A stretch of DNA of 64,000 nt from Betaproteobacteria bacterium Ga0077532 (GCA_001464895.1 LNEE01000032.1:1-64000), one strand, 5' to 3'. Positions 38,047-47,237 are shown, numbered from the stretch's first letter. The notes: generated by a model not told the origin, from the sequence alone. Program-made: numbers and translations.

Positions 38047-38103
38047 CGCGCTCAGGCGCGCAGGGGTATCGCCTTCTACCTGACGCGCTCAGGCGCGCAG
38101 GGG
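38042..38103. repeat. 25-bp direct repeat spanning two convergent stop codons
   Basis: The same 25 bp, starting CCTGACGCGCTCAGGC, occurs at 38042-38066 and 38079-38103 with a 12-bp spacer (period 37). The first copy includes the stop of the kinase gene and the second the stop of the convergent metallo-hydrolase gene. It looks like a small tandem duplication of the hydrolase's 3' end. Confidence 0.8.
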
Positions 38104-38952
38104 GATTTTCAGGTACGCGGTCCCGTTGCTCTCCGCGGCCGGCATCCGCCCGCCATTGATGTTGAACTGCACGCTCGGATACAGCAGCCGGGGCGCCCCG
38201 AGGGTCCGATCCCTCGCGCGCCGGAACTCGACGAATTCCGCCTTCGACGTCACGGCCCGCAACTGGACGTTCTGCCGCTTCTCCTCGCCCACCGAACTCT
38301 CCCAGAGAACCTCGCGCCCCCCGGGCTGGTAGTCGTGGCCGACGAAGACGCGGGTCGTATCGGGCAGCGTGTAGACACGGCCCACGATCGAGTCGTACAG
38401 CACTTCGGCGCTGCCGGACGGGAAGTCGCAGCGACCCACTCCGTAGTCGGGCATGAAGAGGGCGTCGCCGGTGAAGAGGGCATCGCCGATGAGGTAGGAG
38501 ACGCAGGCCGGCGTGTGGCCCGGTGTGGCGATCACGCGCACAGTCAGCGCCCCGGCCTCCAGGACGGCACCATCGGGCAGGAGTGCGTCGAACTGCCGAC
38601 CGTCGGTCGGAAAATCGGAACCGAGGTTGAAGACCGACCCGAACATCCGCTGAACATCGACGATGCGCTCGCCGACGCCGACCCGCGTGCCTGGGAAGCG
38701 ATCCGCCAGGGCGCGCGAGCCGCTGAAATGGTCGGCATGCGCATGGGTGTCGAGGATCCAGTGGAGCTTCAGACCCGTCTCGCGCAGATAGGCGGCGATG
38801 TCATCGACCGGCTTCGGGTTGAGCCGGGAGGCGGCCGGGTCGTAGTCGAGCACGGCATCGATCACCACGGCGTCGCGCGTGTCGGGGTGGTGGACGACGT
38901 AGGTCAGAGTCCAGGTCGGGGCGTGAAAGAAGGCACGTACCACGGGTGTCAT
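38089..38952 (-). CDS. MBL-fold metallo-hydrolase (persulfide dioxygenase/Blh-like)
   Basis: The 287-aa protein has the metallo-beta-lactamase motif DTHAHADHFSG (about 68-78), PGHTPACVSYL, GDALFMPDYG and the terminal metal ligand in VFVGHDYQPGG. The arrangement with THxHADH and the long FRRARD...LLYPSVQFNINGG tail resembles the ETHE1/Blh group, which oxidises glutathione persulfide, rather than glyoxalase II or antibiotic lactamases. No rhodanese or sulfide-quinone reductase gene is adjacent, so the function stays inferred. The start ATG is at 38952. Confidence 0.82.
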   Translation of the reverse strand: MTPVVRAFFHAPTWTLTYVVHHPDTRDAVVIDAVLDYDPAASRLNPKPVDDIAAYLRETGLKLHWILDTHAHADHFSGSRALADRFPGTRVGVGERIVDVQRMFGSVFNLGSDFPTDGRQFDALLPDGAVLEAGALTVRVIATPGHTPACVSYLIGDALFTGDALFMPDYGVGRCDFPSGSAEVLYDSIVGRVYTLPDTTRVFVGHDYQPGGREVLWESSVGEEKRQNVQLRAVTSKAEFVEFRRARDRTLGAPRLLYPSVQFNINGGRMPAAESNGTAYLKIPLRA

Positions 38953-39040
38953 TGCGTTGTCTCCGGGATGAGGGGCGGCGTCTCGCGCATGGCCCCACCG
39001 TCAGTGAAGCACGGCCGGAGAGCCCGCATTTGATCCAAAT

Positions 39041-40033
39041 CTAATCCGGTGCGGAAACCACCTCGCGGTCGGCGGCCGCGATGAGCCCCGAGAAGCGCGA
39101 GGCGTCGATGTTGCCCCCGCTCAGGATCACGCCCACGCGCCTGCCGCGAAGATCGTCGCGCCCCGCCAGCGCCACCGCAGCACCCAGGCATCCGGTGGGT
39201 TCCACCACGAGCTTCATCCGCTCGAAGAAGAAGCGCATCGTCGAAACGAGTTCCGCATCGTCGACGGTCGCGACTTCGTCCACCCGCGCCTGCATGACCG
39301 GGAAGGTCAGCGCGCCGGCGTGCTGGGTCTGGGCACCGTCGGCGATGGTGTCGGGGACGTCGATGTGTACGATGCGGCCCGCGGCGAGCGAGCGCTGGAC
39401 ATCGTTGCCGGCCGCCGGCTCGACGCCGATGACGCGGCAACCGGGCAGCAGGTGCTTCGCGGCCGTGGCACATCCGGAGATGAGGCCGCCACCGCCCACG
39501 CACACGAGGAGCGCGTCGAGCGGACCGGCATCCACGATCAGCTCCAGCGCGGCGGTCCCCTGCCCGGCCATCACGTGGGCGTGGTCGTAGGGCGGCACGA
39601 GTGTCATGCCCCGCGCCGCGGCGATTCCCCGGCCGATGGCCTCGCGGTCCTCGGTGTACCGATCGTACTGGACGACCTCGGCCCCGTAGCCCCGCGTCGC
39701 GGCGAGCTTCATCGGTGGCGCGTCGTAGGGCATCACGATGACCGCCGGCATGCCGAGCAGCCGCGCGGCGAGTGCGACCGCCTGCGCATGATTCCCCGAC
39801 GAGAAGGTGATCACGCCGGCGCGGCGCTGGTCCGGGGAGAAGCGGGCGAGGGCGTGATAGGCGCCACGGAACTTGAACGCACCTGCGCGCTGCAGGTTCT
39901 CGCACTTGAAGAAGATCTGCGCCCCGGCGCGACGGTCGGCCTCGCGGGAGGTGACGACGGGGGTGCGATGGGCCACGCCGGCCAGATCGGTGGCGGCGGC
40001 CAGCACATGCTCGAATTCGATGGGGAGGGCCAT
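39041..40033 (-). CDS. Threonine/serine dehydratase-type PLP enzyme
   Basis: The 330-aa fold type II PLP enzyme has the lysine that binds the cofactor in GAFKFRGAYHA (about 52-62), the asparagine loop SSGNHAQAVALAARL, the phosphate-binding GGGGLISG and the C-terminal SGGNID. It lacks the ACT regulatory domain of biosynthetic IlvA. Candidates are catabolic threonine dehydratase, serine racemase or threo-3-hydroxyaspartate ammonia-lyase. These cannot be separated by eye. The divergent PfkB gene starts 281 bp away, and the stretch between shows no recognisable element. Confidence 0.88.
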   Translation of the reverse strand: MALPIEFEHVLAAATDLAGVAHRTPVVTSREADRRAGAQIFFKCENLQRAGAFKFRGAYHALARFSPDQRRAGVITFSSGNHAQAVALAARLLGMPAVIVMPYDAPPMKLAATRGYGAEVVQYDRYTEDREAIGRGIAAARGMTLVPPYDHAHVMAGQGTAALELIVDAGPLDALLVCVGGGGLISGCATAAKHLLPGCRVIGVEPAAGNDVQRSLAAGRIVHIDVPDTIADGAQTQHAGALTFPVMQARVDEVATVDDAELVSTMRFFFERMKLVVEPTGCLGAAVALAGRDDLRGRRVGVILSGGNIDASRFSGLIAAADREVVSAPD

Positions 40034-40314
40034 GGGGATGGGGGTGTTCCGGCACGGGGGGTCTCGACGCGGAAGTATCGCAGCATCGCGATGGGCCGCG
40101 GAACGCCGGACGACGGCGCCATGGGTTCACGCCAGCGGCGACCGCACGGCTCCCGCGCGCTATGCTCGGGGACATCCACGTCGTAGAGAAGCCGCATGCC
40201 GCTGTCGAACCCTTCCATCGCACGGCGAAACGAGTGCTCGCCGCTGCAGCTGCCGGCGTCGAATCCGCCATCGTCCCGCCGTCCTCCGCGCTGTAAACCG
40301 CGAGTGCCCGCTTG

Positions 40315-41277
40315 ATGGCCTCCGGTTCGCCCGCCCCCACCATCGTCTGCGTGGGGCACGCCGCGCTGGATCGCGTGTTCATGGTCGACCACTGGCCGGC
40401 CGACAGCGCCAAGATCGTCGCCCATCGCTACTTCGAGAGCGGCGGCGGCATGGCGGCGAACGCTGCGGTCGCCATCGCGCGCCTTGGCGGGCAGGCGCTC
40501 TTCTGGGGCCCGGTCGGCGCCGACAGCGCCGCCGACATCATCGAGGAACAGCTTCGCGAGGAAGGCGTGAACGTGGCGGGTCTGCGGCGATTCCGCGAGT
40601 CCACGTCGTCGACGTCCGCGGTTCTGATCGACGCCCGCGGTGAACGGCTCGTCGTGGGTCATCGCGGCACGGCCCTGCAGGCGTCGCCGGCGTGGCTTCG
40701 CCTCGAGTCGATCCCGTTGGCCGAGGCCGTGCTCGCGGACGTCCGCTGGCCCGAAGGCGCCCTCGCGGCACTGCGCGCCGCGCGGGTGGCGAGGATCCCG
40801 GCGATCCTCGACGGCGACGTGGCCGAGCGCGAGATACTCGTGGAACTCGCCGCGACGGCAGACCATGTCCTCTATTCCGAACGCGGCGCACAGGTGATGG
40901 GGGGCAGCGATCTCGACCGGACCTTGCGCACCACCGTCGAGGCGGGTGCCCGCGTGGCGGTGGCGACACTCGGGGCGCGCGGACTCGCGTGGGTCGACGA
41001 GTCGGACCCGGCGACGGTGCGGAGACTCCCGGCATTCCCGGTGCGCGCCATCGACACGCTCGCCGCCGGCGATGTCTTCCACGGGGCCTACGCGCTGTGC
41101 ATCGGGAAGGGCTACGGGATCGAGCAGGCGCTCTGCCTGGCCTCGGCTGCCGCCGCGCTCAAGTGCACCCGCCCCGGTGGCCGGGAGGGCACGCCCGACT
41201 GGCAGGAAGTGATGAACTTCCTCACCGTGGTGAGCGGGGAGGATCCCGCAGCGGAAGGGCAGGCGCCGAGCCCCTGA
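40315..41277 (+). CDS. PfkB-family carbohydrate kinase
   Basis: The 320-aa ribokinase-fold enzyme has the N-terminal GGGMAANAAVAIARLGG (about 43-59), the second signature and ATP/substrate site DTLAAGDVFHGAYAL from residue 247, with Asp253 as the catalytic base in the family's DTxGAGD motif (here the first Gly is Ala). Ribokinase, fructokinase, and sulfofructose-type kinases share this pattern, so the sugar is unknown. ATG 40315 is chosen; a TTG directly before it in frame is not needed. Confidence 0.88.
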   Translation: MASGSPAPTIVCVGHAALDRVFMVDHWPADSAKIVAHRYFESGGGMAANAAVAIARLGGQALFWGPVGADSAADIIEEQLREEGVNVAGLRRFRESTSSTSAVLIDARGERLVVGHRGTALQASPAWLRLESIPLAEAVLADVRWPEGALAALRAARVARIPAILDGDVAEREILVELAATADHVLYSERGAQVMGGSDLDRTLRTTVEAGARVAVATLGARGLAWVDESDPATVRRLPAFPVRAIDTLAAGDVFHGAYALCIGKGYGIEQALCLASAAAALKCTRPGGREGTPDWQEVMNFLTVVSGEDPAAEGQAPSP

Positions 41278-41308
41278 CGGATGCCGGGCTTCGACGCCGC
41301 CTTGCCGG

Positions 41309-41902
41309 CTACTTCTTCGCCTTCTTCTCCGAACTGACGGACGCCACGACCTTCTCGAACTCGGGGAGGTCGCGGGCGAAGTAGTGCTTCGAGAGCGCGT
41401 GGTACTCGATCATGAACACGCCCTCGGTCTCGGCAGCGGCGTACACGAGATGATCGAACGAAGCACCACGTTCGTCGCGATAGGTCAGCCCAAGCCGCAC
41501 ACCGTCGAGGCCACCGAAGGTCGCGGGTTCGTTGCTCGTCACCGCCAGCCCGGACATGCCGGGCATGGCCTTACGGGTGGCGATCAGCAGTTCGGCGAGT
41601 TCGTTGGGCAGCAGATCCGCATTGCTCGTCTTCCTGATGGCCCGGAACGCCTGCTCATGGGTCATGTCCGCTGCGCGGATGAACTGGATCGGCGTGCCGT
41701 CGCGGGTGACGACGACACCGCTCGGCGCGCCGTTCCACCGGATCCAGCCTGCGGGCGGCACGAATGTCCGCTTCGAGTTGGTGACGGTGATGGCATCGGG
41801 CGTTTCGACACGGGTCCAGGGCGCGGTCTGGCAACCGGCGAGCGCCAGGGTCGCGATCATCAGGACAGCGCGTACGGCGGAAAGGGAACGGATGAGGCTC
41901 AT
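41309..41902 (-). CDS. Lipoprotein of unknown function
   Basis: The 197-aa product has a lipoprotein signal with the lipobox LALAGC near residues 18-23. The mature chain is mixed alpha/beta and ends KKAKK. It is the third gene of an envelope operon: the start ATG (41902) overlaps the M48 stop as ATGA, with GGAG 8 bases upstream. An in-frame ATG six bases earlier is poorer. The family is not recognised. Its role is presumably tied to the protease encoded with it. Confidence 0.72.
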   Translation of the reverse strand: MSLIRSLSAVRAVLMIATLALAGCQTAPWTRVETPDAITVTNSKRTFVPPAGWIRWNGAPSGVVVTRDGTPIQFIRAADMTHEQAFRAIRKTSNADLLPNELAELLIATRKAMPGMSGLAVTSNEPATFGGLDGVRLGLTYRDERGASFDHLVYAAAETEGVFMIEYHALSKHYFARDLPEFEKVVASVSSEKKAKK

Positions 41903-43044
41903 CGACATTTCTCCAGCATGCGGCTCACGTGGGCACGGAGGGGTCCGTCCGGGGCAAGATCGAGATAGCTTCGCAGGTGCGGCGCCGCCCTGGCACAGTC
42001 CTTCGCCTTGAAATGCACGACGCCCAGCGCGGCGTGGGCCGGCGCGAACGTCGGCGCCCGCTGCGCAGCGGACTCGTACGCGGTGATCATCGCGTTGCGA
42101 TCGGCGGCGTCGCCGCGGAGGCGATAGCCTTCGCCCAGGTAGTAGGGCGCCTCGGGCGGATAGAAGTCGGCGGCGTCCGGCCGCGTGAGCTGGTGCACGA
42201 GACGGCCGCCCTGGCCCATCGATGCCTCGAGGGCCATCCACTCGCGCTGCAACCGCGGCTGGAAGGCCTGCAAGGCGGCGTCGGACGTCGGTACTGCGGG
42301 CGGGCTGGCCACCGCGGACAGCTCGCGGAAGGTCTTGATGCGCTCGTCGAGTTGCGGATGCGACGCGAAGAACACCGTGTCGTTGAGACCCATCGCCTTG
42401 GACTCGGCCGTGAGCATCTGGAAGACGGCGACGCTCTCGCGCGGATCGAATCCGCCGGCGAGCAGGCGACCGAAGCCCACGCGATCGGCCTCGCGCTCGT
42501 GCGTGCGCGAGAAACCGCGGATCGACGACATGCCGACGAGGCTGCCGAGCAGTGCGCCGACGAGGCCGCCCGCGATGCCGGCCCCCTGCGTGAAGCCGGC
42601 CGTGGTGACGAGCGAACTGCGCTGCTGGAAGCCGTGGCGGTGGGTGAAGTGGACACCCTCGTGGGCGAGGATGGTCGCGAGCTGCGACGTGTTGCGGACG
42701 CGGGCGAGCATGCCCAGGTTCATGTAGATGCTGCCGTTCGGGAGGCAGAAGGCGTTCATCTCGGGATCGCGCACGATGCGCACCCGAAGCGCAGCGCCGA
42801 AATCCGGGAAGAGCCGCAGCATGAGACTCGCGAGCCACGCCTCCACTTCGTCGTCGCGCAGGAGCTGGCCACTGCGCGAGAGGGCGAGGTCGACGTCCTC
42901 GGCCTCGCTCCACACGCGCTGCTCGGGTTCCTCCAGTTCTGCCGGGCGCACCGGCCTCTCGAAGGGCGGCGTGGCGGCCTGCGCTCCGACGGCAGCCACC
43001 AGGCACGCGATGCCCGCGGCGCGGATGGCTCTGCGGAGGCGCAT
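41899..43044 (-). CDS. M48-family periplasmic metalloprotease
   Basis: The 381-aa protein has a signal peptide (cleavage after AQA near 23) and the gluzincin site HEGVH at 128-132 in LAHEGVHFTHRHG, with the third zinc-ligand glutamate expected in the EREADRVGFGRLLAGG helix. Membrane-turn segments follow in the GAGIAGGLVGALLGSLVG stretch. The C-terminal third (about 285-375) looks like tetratricopeptide helices (YLGEGYRLRGD, APAHAALGVVHFKAKD). BepA-like M48 proteases with TPRs act on outer-membrane protein assembly. It shares overlapping stops and starts with its neighbours on both sides. Confidence 0.88.
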   Translation of the reverse strand: MRLRRAIRAAGIACLVAAVGAQAATPPFERPVRPAELEEPEQRVWSEAEDVDLALSRSGQLLRDDEVEAWLASLMLRLFPDFGAALRVRIVRDPEMNAFCLPNGSIYMNLGMLARVRNTSQLATILAHEGVHFTHRHGFQQRSSLVTTAGFTQGAGIAGGLVGALLGSLVGMSSIRGFSRTHEREADRVGFGRLLAGGFDPRESVAVFQMLTAESKAMGLNDTVFFASHPQLDERIKTFRELSAVASPPAVPTSDAALQAFQPRLQREWMALEASMGQGGRLVHQLTRPDAADFYPPEAPYYLGEGYRLRGDAADRNAMITAYESAAQRAPTFAPAHAALGVVHFKAKDCARAAPHLRSYLDLAPDGPLRAHVSRMLEKCR

Positions 43045-43790
43045 CACGGCTTCGATGCCACGCCGTAGGTCTCGAACGCCCGCTCCACGAAATTCCGGTT
43101 CGCGTTCTCGTTCTCGAACACATTGGGCAGCACGGCGCGGCTATGCAGCCAGAGCAGGTCTCCGCTCGTGAGATCGACGACGCCGATGGCGATCTCGGCG
43201 CGATCGTCGTTGCGGACATGGGCGCCGACGCCGCCGCTCAGGAGCGCCGTGGCCATGCCGCCGAGGAAGTTGAGCGCCGCGCGGCCCGTGCTCTCGACCA
43301 TGGCAGAACCGGAGGTGACGAGCACGGCATCGGCCCCGTAGCGTTGCGCGAACGTCGGCAGGCCTTCGCCCAGCGTGTAGTCGAACCGGGCGAGGCGCGG
43401 TTCCCACGCGGGACCACCGAACATCGCCTGGCGGGCGCCCGAGGCGACGGCGGCGTAACGCGCGAGGAAGTCCGACACGGCCTCGCTGTCCTCCGCGGCG
43501 GGTTCGACGGGCACGACCTCGAAGCGCCCTTTGCTCTCGGCGGCGATGGCGGCGAGCGCGGTCCGGAAGCGCCGGGCGGCATCCGCCGTCCGCTGCGGCA
43601 CCTTCTCGATCACGCCTCCTGCGGTGACCTCCTGGACCAGGAGGTCGGGCGGGAGCATCAGCAGCCGCTTGGGAAGGGCGCGGGCGCCTTCGCGGATCGC
43701 ATGGTGCTGGGCGGTGTCGGCGGCGACCACCGGCATGACGACGATCAGTGCTGCAACGCCCAGGATCGTGCGTCCGAATCTCGGAACCAT
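43044..43790 (-). CDS. Exported protein of unknown function
   Basis: The 248-aa product has a signal peptide (cleavage after VVA near 23). The mature part has a mixed alpha/beta look with ALPKRLLMLPPDLLVQEV and, in the last third, GADAVLVTSGSA followed by FLGGMATALLSGGVGAHV and IAIGVVDLTSGDLLWLHSR. This resembles proteins of the CsgG/LpoB-like envelope group in general layout, but I cannot assign the family. It is the first gene of the operon with the M48 protease and lipoprotein; its stop shares one base with the protease ATG. Confidence 0.68.
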   Translation of the reverse strand: MVPRFGRTILGVAALIVVMPVVAADTAQHHAIREGARALPKRLLMLPPDLLVQEVTAGGVIEKVPQRTADAARRFRTALAAIAAESKGRFEVVPVEPAAEDSEAVSDFLARYAAVASGARQAMFGGPAWEPRLARFDYTLGEGLPTFAQRYGADAVLVTSGSAMVESTGRAALNFLGGMATALLSGGVGAHVRNDDRAEIAIGVVDLTSGDLLWLHSRAVLPNVFENENANRNFVERAFETYGVASKP

Positions 43791-43863
43791 GTTCCCCCCG
43801 TGGATTGTTTTTCTGGAGGGTAACCGAGGGCCGGTGCCGAAACCACTCGGCCGTAGCAGACGT

Positions 43864-44772
43864 TCAGCCGTCCGACGCCATGGTCACCGGCAGACCGAGC
43901 TTCGGCACGACCGCGGCGATGAGGCGCACCGCCTCCAGGCGGGGGAACCCGGTGCGGAACGCGGCCACAATGCGACGCATCGGCCGCGGCGCCGCGAAGT
44001 CGATGACCCGGACGAGCGGGCTCGTGTGCCGCGGCGTCAGCGCGCTGGCGGGGAGCACCGAGATCCCCATCCCCGAGGCCACCATGCTGCGCAGAGTCTC
44101 GAGCGAATTGCCCTGCTTGCCGGCCGAGGGGGGCCGCGAGAACTCGTGGCAGGCGTCCAGCACCTGATCGCGGAAGCAGTGGCCGATGGACAGCAGCAGC
44201 AGCTCGCGGCCGTGCAGCTCTTCGGCGGCGATCGACTTGCGGCGCGCCCATTCGTCACCGCTCGGCACGATGACCCGGAACGGCTCGTCGTACAGGGGCA
44301 CCACCTCGACGCCTGGCGCCTGGAACGGCAGCGCGACGATCGCCACGTCGATGAGGCCGCCCCGGAGCATCTGATCGAGCTGCGCGGTCTGGTTCTCCTC
44401 GATGTCGAGAGGCATGTTCGGCGCTGCCGACCGTAGCGCCAGCACCAGTTCCGGGAGCAGGTAGGGCGCGACGGTGTGGATCACACCGAGGCGGAGCGGC
44501 CCGTCGAGGGGATCACGCCGGGCCTTGGCCACCGATTTCACGCGGGCGGCTTCGTCCAGCACCCGCCGCGCCTGCGCGATCACGGGTTCGCCGGGCTCGG
44601 TGAGCAGCACCTCGCCGGGGCCGCGCTCGAAGATCTGCACGCCCAGTTCGTCCTCGAGCTTGCGCACGGCGGCGCTCAGGCTCGGCTGGCTCACGAAACA
44701 GCGATCGGCCGCGCGGCTGAAATGGCGGAGGTCGGCCACCGCCACGATGTACTCGAGTTGCGTCAGGGTCAT
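43864..44772 (-). CDS. oxyR: LysR-family hydrogen-peroxide sensor OxyR
   Basis: The 302-aa regulator has the LysR helix-turn-helix (FSRAADRCFVSQPSLSAAVRKLE) and a periplasmic-binding-like effector domain. Its key feature is the pair Cys199 and Cys208 in GHCFRDQVLDACHEF, exactly the numbering of E. coli OxyR, where peroxide forms a disulfide that activates transcription. It is divergent from a peroxiredoxin-glutaredoxin gene, and an OxyR-type site (44831-44867) lies in the 218-bp gap. It thus likely activates that gene and may regulate itself. Confidence 0.93.
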   Translation of the reverse strand: MTLTQLEYIVAVADLRHFSRAADRCFVSQPSLSAAVRKLEDELGVQIFERGPGEVLLTEPGEPVIAQARRVLDEAARVKSVAKARRDPLDGPLRLGVIHTVAPYLLPELVLALRSAAPNMPLDIEENQTAQLDQMLRGGLIDVAIVALPFQAPGVEVVPLYDEPFRVIVPSGDEWARRKSIAAEELHGRELLLLSIGHCFRDQVLDACHEFSRPPSAGKQGNSLETLRSMVASGMGISVLPASALTPRHTSPLVRVIDFAAPRPMRRIVAAFRTGFPRLEAVRLIAAVVPKLGLPVTMASDG

Positions 44773-44830
44773 GGGGGATGTCGTTCCTTGCGGGACTCCG
44801 TTTTCCGCCCGGGGGCGAGGCTGGGGCGCC

Positions 44831-44867
44831 ATAGGGATTGCCTATGGCGGAGATCGTAACAAGGTAT
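44831..44867. promoter_or_regulatory. OxyR-binding site
   Basis: ATAG-N7-CTAT occurs at 44831-44845 (GGATTGC as the spacer), then after exactly seven bases ATCG-N7-GTAT at 44853-44867. The known OxyR consensus is two ATAG-N7-CTAT blocks with a seven-base gap; the first block is perfect here and the second matches five of eight bases. It lies upstream of the divergent oxyR (start 44772) and the peroxiredoxin gene (start 44991). Confidence 0.8.
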
Positions 44868-44990
44868 TGGTCGCCCGGAAGCGGCATCGGCAGACTTCGT
44901 TCCGTGGTTCTGCAGCGCCCCACCGCACCGACACCGGTCGAAGGCACAGGCAGGCTGAGATTCCGCAACCCAACCGTCAGGAGAGATTCC

Positions 44991-45734
44991 ATGTTCCCAA
45001 GCTTCGAAGGCAAGCGCGTCCCCGATGTCACGTTCCGCATCCGCGAGAACAACGAGTGGAAGAGCGTCACCACCGCAGACCTGTTCGCCGGCAAGACCGT
45101 GGTGGTGTTCTCGCTGCCCGGCGCGTTCACGCCCACCTGCTCGTCCACCCACCTGCCCCGCTACAACGAACTCGCGCCGGCCTTCAAGGCGAACGGCGTC
45201 GACGCGATCCTCTGCGTATCGGTCAACGACACGTTCGTGATGAACGAATGGGCGAAGGACCAGGAGGCCTCGAACATCACGCTCGTGCCGGACGGCAACG
45301 GCGAGTTCACCGAAGGCGTGGGCCTGCTGGTCGACAAGGCGGACCTCGGCTTCGGCAAGCGTTCGTGGCGCTACTCGATGCTCGTTCGCGACGGCGTGAT
45401 CGAGAAGCAGTTCATCGAGCCGCAGAAGCCCGGCGACCCCTTCGAGGTCTCGGACGCCGACACGATGCTCGCCTACATCAATCCGAGCGCGAGGAAGCCC
45501 GACCAGGTGGCGATCTTCACCCGCGAAGGTTGCAGCTTCTGCGCGAAGGCGAAGGCGCTGCTGACGGAACTCGGCTACGACTACGCCGAGATCCCGCTGC
45601 CCCACAACACCCGCAGCCGCATCGTGGGCGCCGTCACCGGCCAGCAGACCGTGCCGCAGATCTTCGTGAACGGCGAGTACATCGGCGGTGCCGAGCAGCT
45701 GGAGCAGTGGGCCCGTCAGCGCAAGGCCGCGTGA
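44991..45734 (+). CDS. Peroxiredoxin-glutaredoxin fusion (Prx5-Grx)
   Basis: The 247-aa fusion has a Prx5-type peroxidase domain (1-160) with the peroxidatic Cys50 in [15 protein letters not shown], and a glutaredoxin domain (about 172-247) with the redox pair Cys181/Cys184 in [11 protein letters not shown] and the cis-proline in [14 protein letters not shown]. Such fusions reduce peroxides with glutathione without a separate glutaredoxin. AGGAGAG precedes ATG 44991. It is divergent from oxyR with an OxyR site between, and is followed by a disulfide oxidoreductase that may regenerate its electron source. Confidence 0.94.
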   Translation: MFPSFEGKRVPDVTFRIRENNEWKSVTTADLFAGKTVVVFSLPGAFTPTCSSTHLPRYNELAPAFKANGVDAILCVSVNDTFVMNEWAKDQEASNITLVPDGNGEFTEGVGLLVDKADLGFGKRSWRYSMLVRDGVIEKQFIEPQKPGDPFEVSDADTMLAYINPSARKPDQVAIFTREGCSFCAKAKALLTELGYDYAEIPLPHNTRSRIVGAVTGQQTVPQIFVNGEYIGGAEQLEQWARQRKAA

Positions 45735-45751
45735 TCGGCCGTTGAAGGAAC

Positions 45752-45777
45752 CCGCCGGGAGGTCACCTTCCCGGCGG
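45752..45777 (+). terminator. Hairpin between the peroxiredoxin and oxidoreductase genes
   Basis: CCGCCGGGAGGT (45752-45763) pairs with ACCTTCCCGGCGG (45765-45777) with one bulged base. No T run follows, so it may be a weak terminator, a pause site or an mRNA-stabilising stem inside the operon. Confidence 0.4.
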
Positions 45778-45815
45778 CGCAGTCCCCGGATCAACGAACA
45801 CCCAGGAAGCACACC

Positions 45816-47237
45816 ATGCACACCATCGACACCGACGTGGCCGTGATCGGCGCCGGCACCGCCGGGCTCGCCGCCTACCGCGCCGCGATCGCCGCCGGCA
45901 AGCGCGCCGTGATCATCGAGGGCGGACCGTACGGGACCACCTGCGCCCGCGTCGGATGCATGCCGAGCAAGCTGCTGATCGCCGCGGCCGATGCCGCCCA
46001 CGGGCCGGAGAACTGGGCAGAGTTCGGGCTCCGCCTCGAAGGGCGGATGCACGTCGATGGCCGCGCCGTGATGGCCCGCGTGAAGCGGGAACGCGATCGC
46101 TTCGTGGGGTTCGTGCTGGAAGGTGTCGAGAGCATCCCCGAAGCCCACCGCATCCGCGGTCGGGCGCGCTTCACCGACCCGCACACGCTCGTCGTCGACG
46201 ACCACACGGAGGTGGAGTTCAGCCGCGCCGTCATCGCCACGGGTTCCTCCCCGTCAGTCCCACCCGTGCTGCGCGGCGCGGGCGACCGGCTCGTGGTGAA
46301 TGACGATCTCTTCCACTGGGACGACCTGCCCGCCTCGGTGGCGGTGTTCGGGCCCGGCGTGATCGGTCTCGAGCTGGGCCAGGCACTGCACCGGCTCGGC
46401 GTGAAGGTCCACATGTTCGGCGTCGGTGGCGCGGTGGGGCCGTTCTCCGATCCGGTGGTACGCGACTACGCGGCCGCGCAGTTCGGACGCGAGTTCTTCC
46501 TCGACGCCGATGCGAAGGTGTCGTCGGTGCAGCGCGTGGCCGACGGCGTGGAGGTGATGTTCACCGACCGCGACCAACGCTCGCGTCGCATCGTCGTGGA
46601 CCACGTGATTGCCACCACGGGCCGGGCGCCCAACGTCCGCGGGATCGGTCTGGAGCTCGCCGGCGTCGAGCTCGACGATCGCGGCGTTCCCCGCTTCGAC
46701 CGCCACACCCTGCAATGCGGGCGCTCGTCCATCTTCATCGCCGGCGACGCCAACAACGACCTGCCGCTGCTCCACGAAGCCTCGGACGAGGGTCGCATCG
46801 CCGGCGACAACGCCGCGCGCTTCCCCGACGTGCGTCCGGGCCTGCGGCGCACACCGCTCGCGGTGGTGTTCACGGACCCGCAGCTTGCGACGATCGGCGA
46901 GCGGTTCTCCGCGCTGGATACCGACGCCGTCGTGACTGGGGAGGTGTCGTTCGAGAATCAGGGCCGTGCCCGGGTGATGCTGCGCAACCGCGGCCTGCTC
47001 CACGTGTATGCGGACATCGCGACCGGGCGGGTGCTGGGCGCCGAGATGATCGGCCCGGACGCGGAGCACCTCGCGCACCTGCTGGCGTGGGGCGTCCAGT
47101 CGGAGATGACCGTCGCCCGCATGCTGGAGATGCCCTTCTACCACCCGGTGGTGGAGGAAGGCTTGCGGACAGCCCTGCGCGATGCCGCAGCGAAGCTCGA
47201 GGCCCGTTGGCGGCAAGGGGATCGACGGGCCGCATGA
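45816..47237 (+). CDS. Pyridine nucleotide-disulfide oxidoreductase (dihydrolipoamide dehydrogenase-like)
   Basis: The 473-aa flavoenzyme has the FAD-binding GAGTAGLAAYRAA near 12-24, the redox disulfide Cys43/Cys48 in GTTCARVGCMPSK, the second Rossmann loop FGPGVIGLELGQALHRLG, the FAD segment IFIAGDANNDLPLLHEA, and the dimer-interface FYHPVVEEGL. The missing HxxxE active-site pair of classic Lpd is replaced by HPVVEEGL, similar to other Lpd homologues found beside Prx-Grx genes. Lying 81 bp after the peroxiredoxin fusion on the same strand, it probably works in thiol/peroxide reduction rather than in 2-oxoacid dehydrogenases. Confidence 0.87.
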   Translation: MHTIDTDVAVIGAGTAGLAAYRAAIAAGKRAVIIEGGPYGTTCARVGCMPSKLLIAAADAAHGPENWAEFGLRLEGRMHVDGRAVMARVKRERDRFVGFVLEGVESIPEAHRIRGRARFTDPHTLVVDDHTEVEFSRAVIATGSSPSVPPVLRGAGDRLVVNDDLFHWDDLPASVAVFGPGVIGLELGQALHRLGVKVHMFGVGGAVGPFSDPVVRDYAAAQFGREFFLDADAKVSSVQRVADGVEVMFTDRDQRSRRIVVDHVIATTGRAPNVRGIGLELAGVELDDRGVPRFDRHTLQCGRSSIFIAGDANNDLPLLHEASDEGRIAGDNAARFPDVRPGLRRTPLAVVFTDPQLATIGERFSALDTDAVVTGEVSFENQGRARVMLRNRGLLHVYADIATGRVLGAEMIGPDAEHLAHLLAWGVQSEMTVARMLEMPFYHPVVEEGLRTALRDAAAKLEARWRQGDRRAA

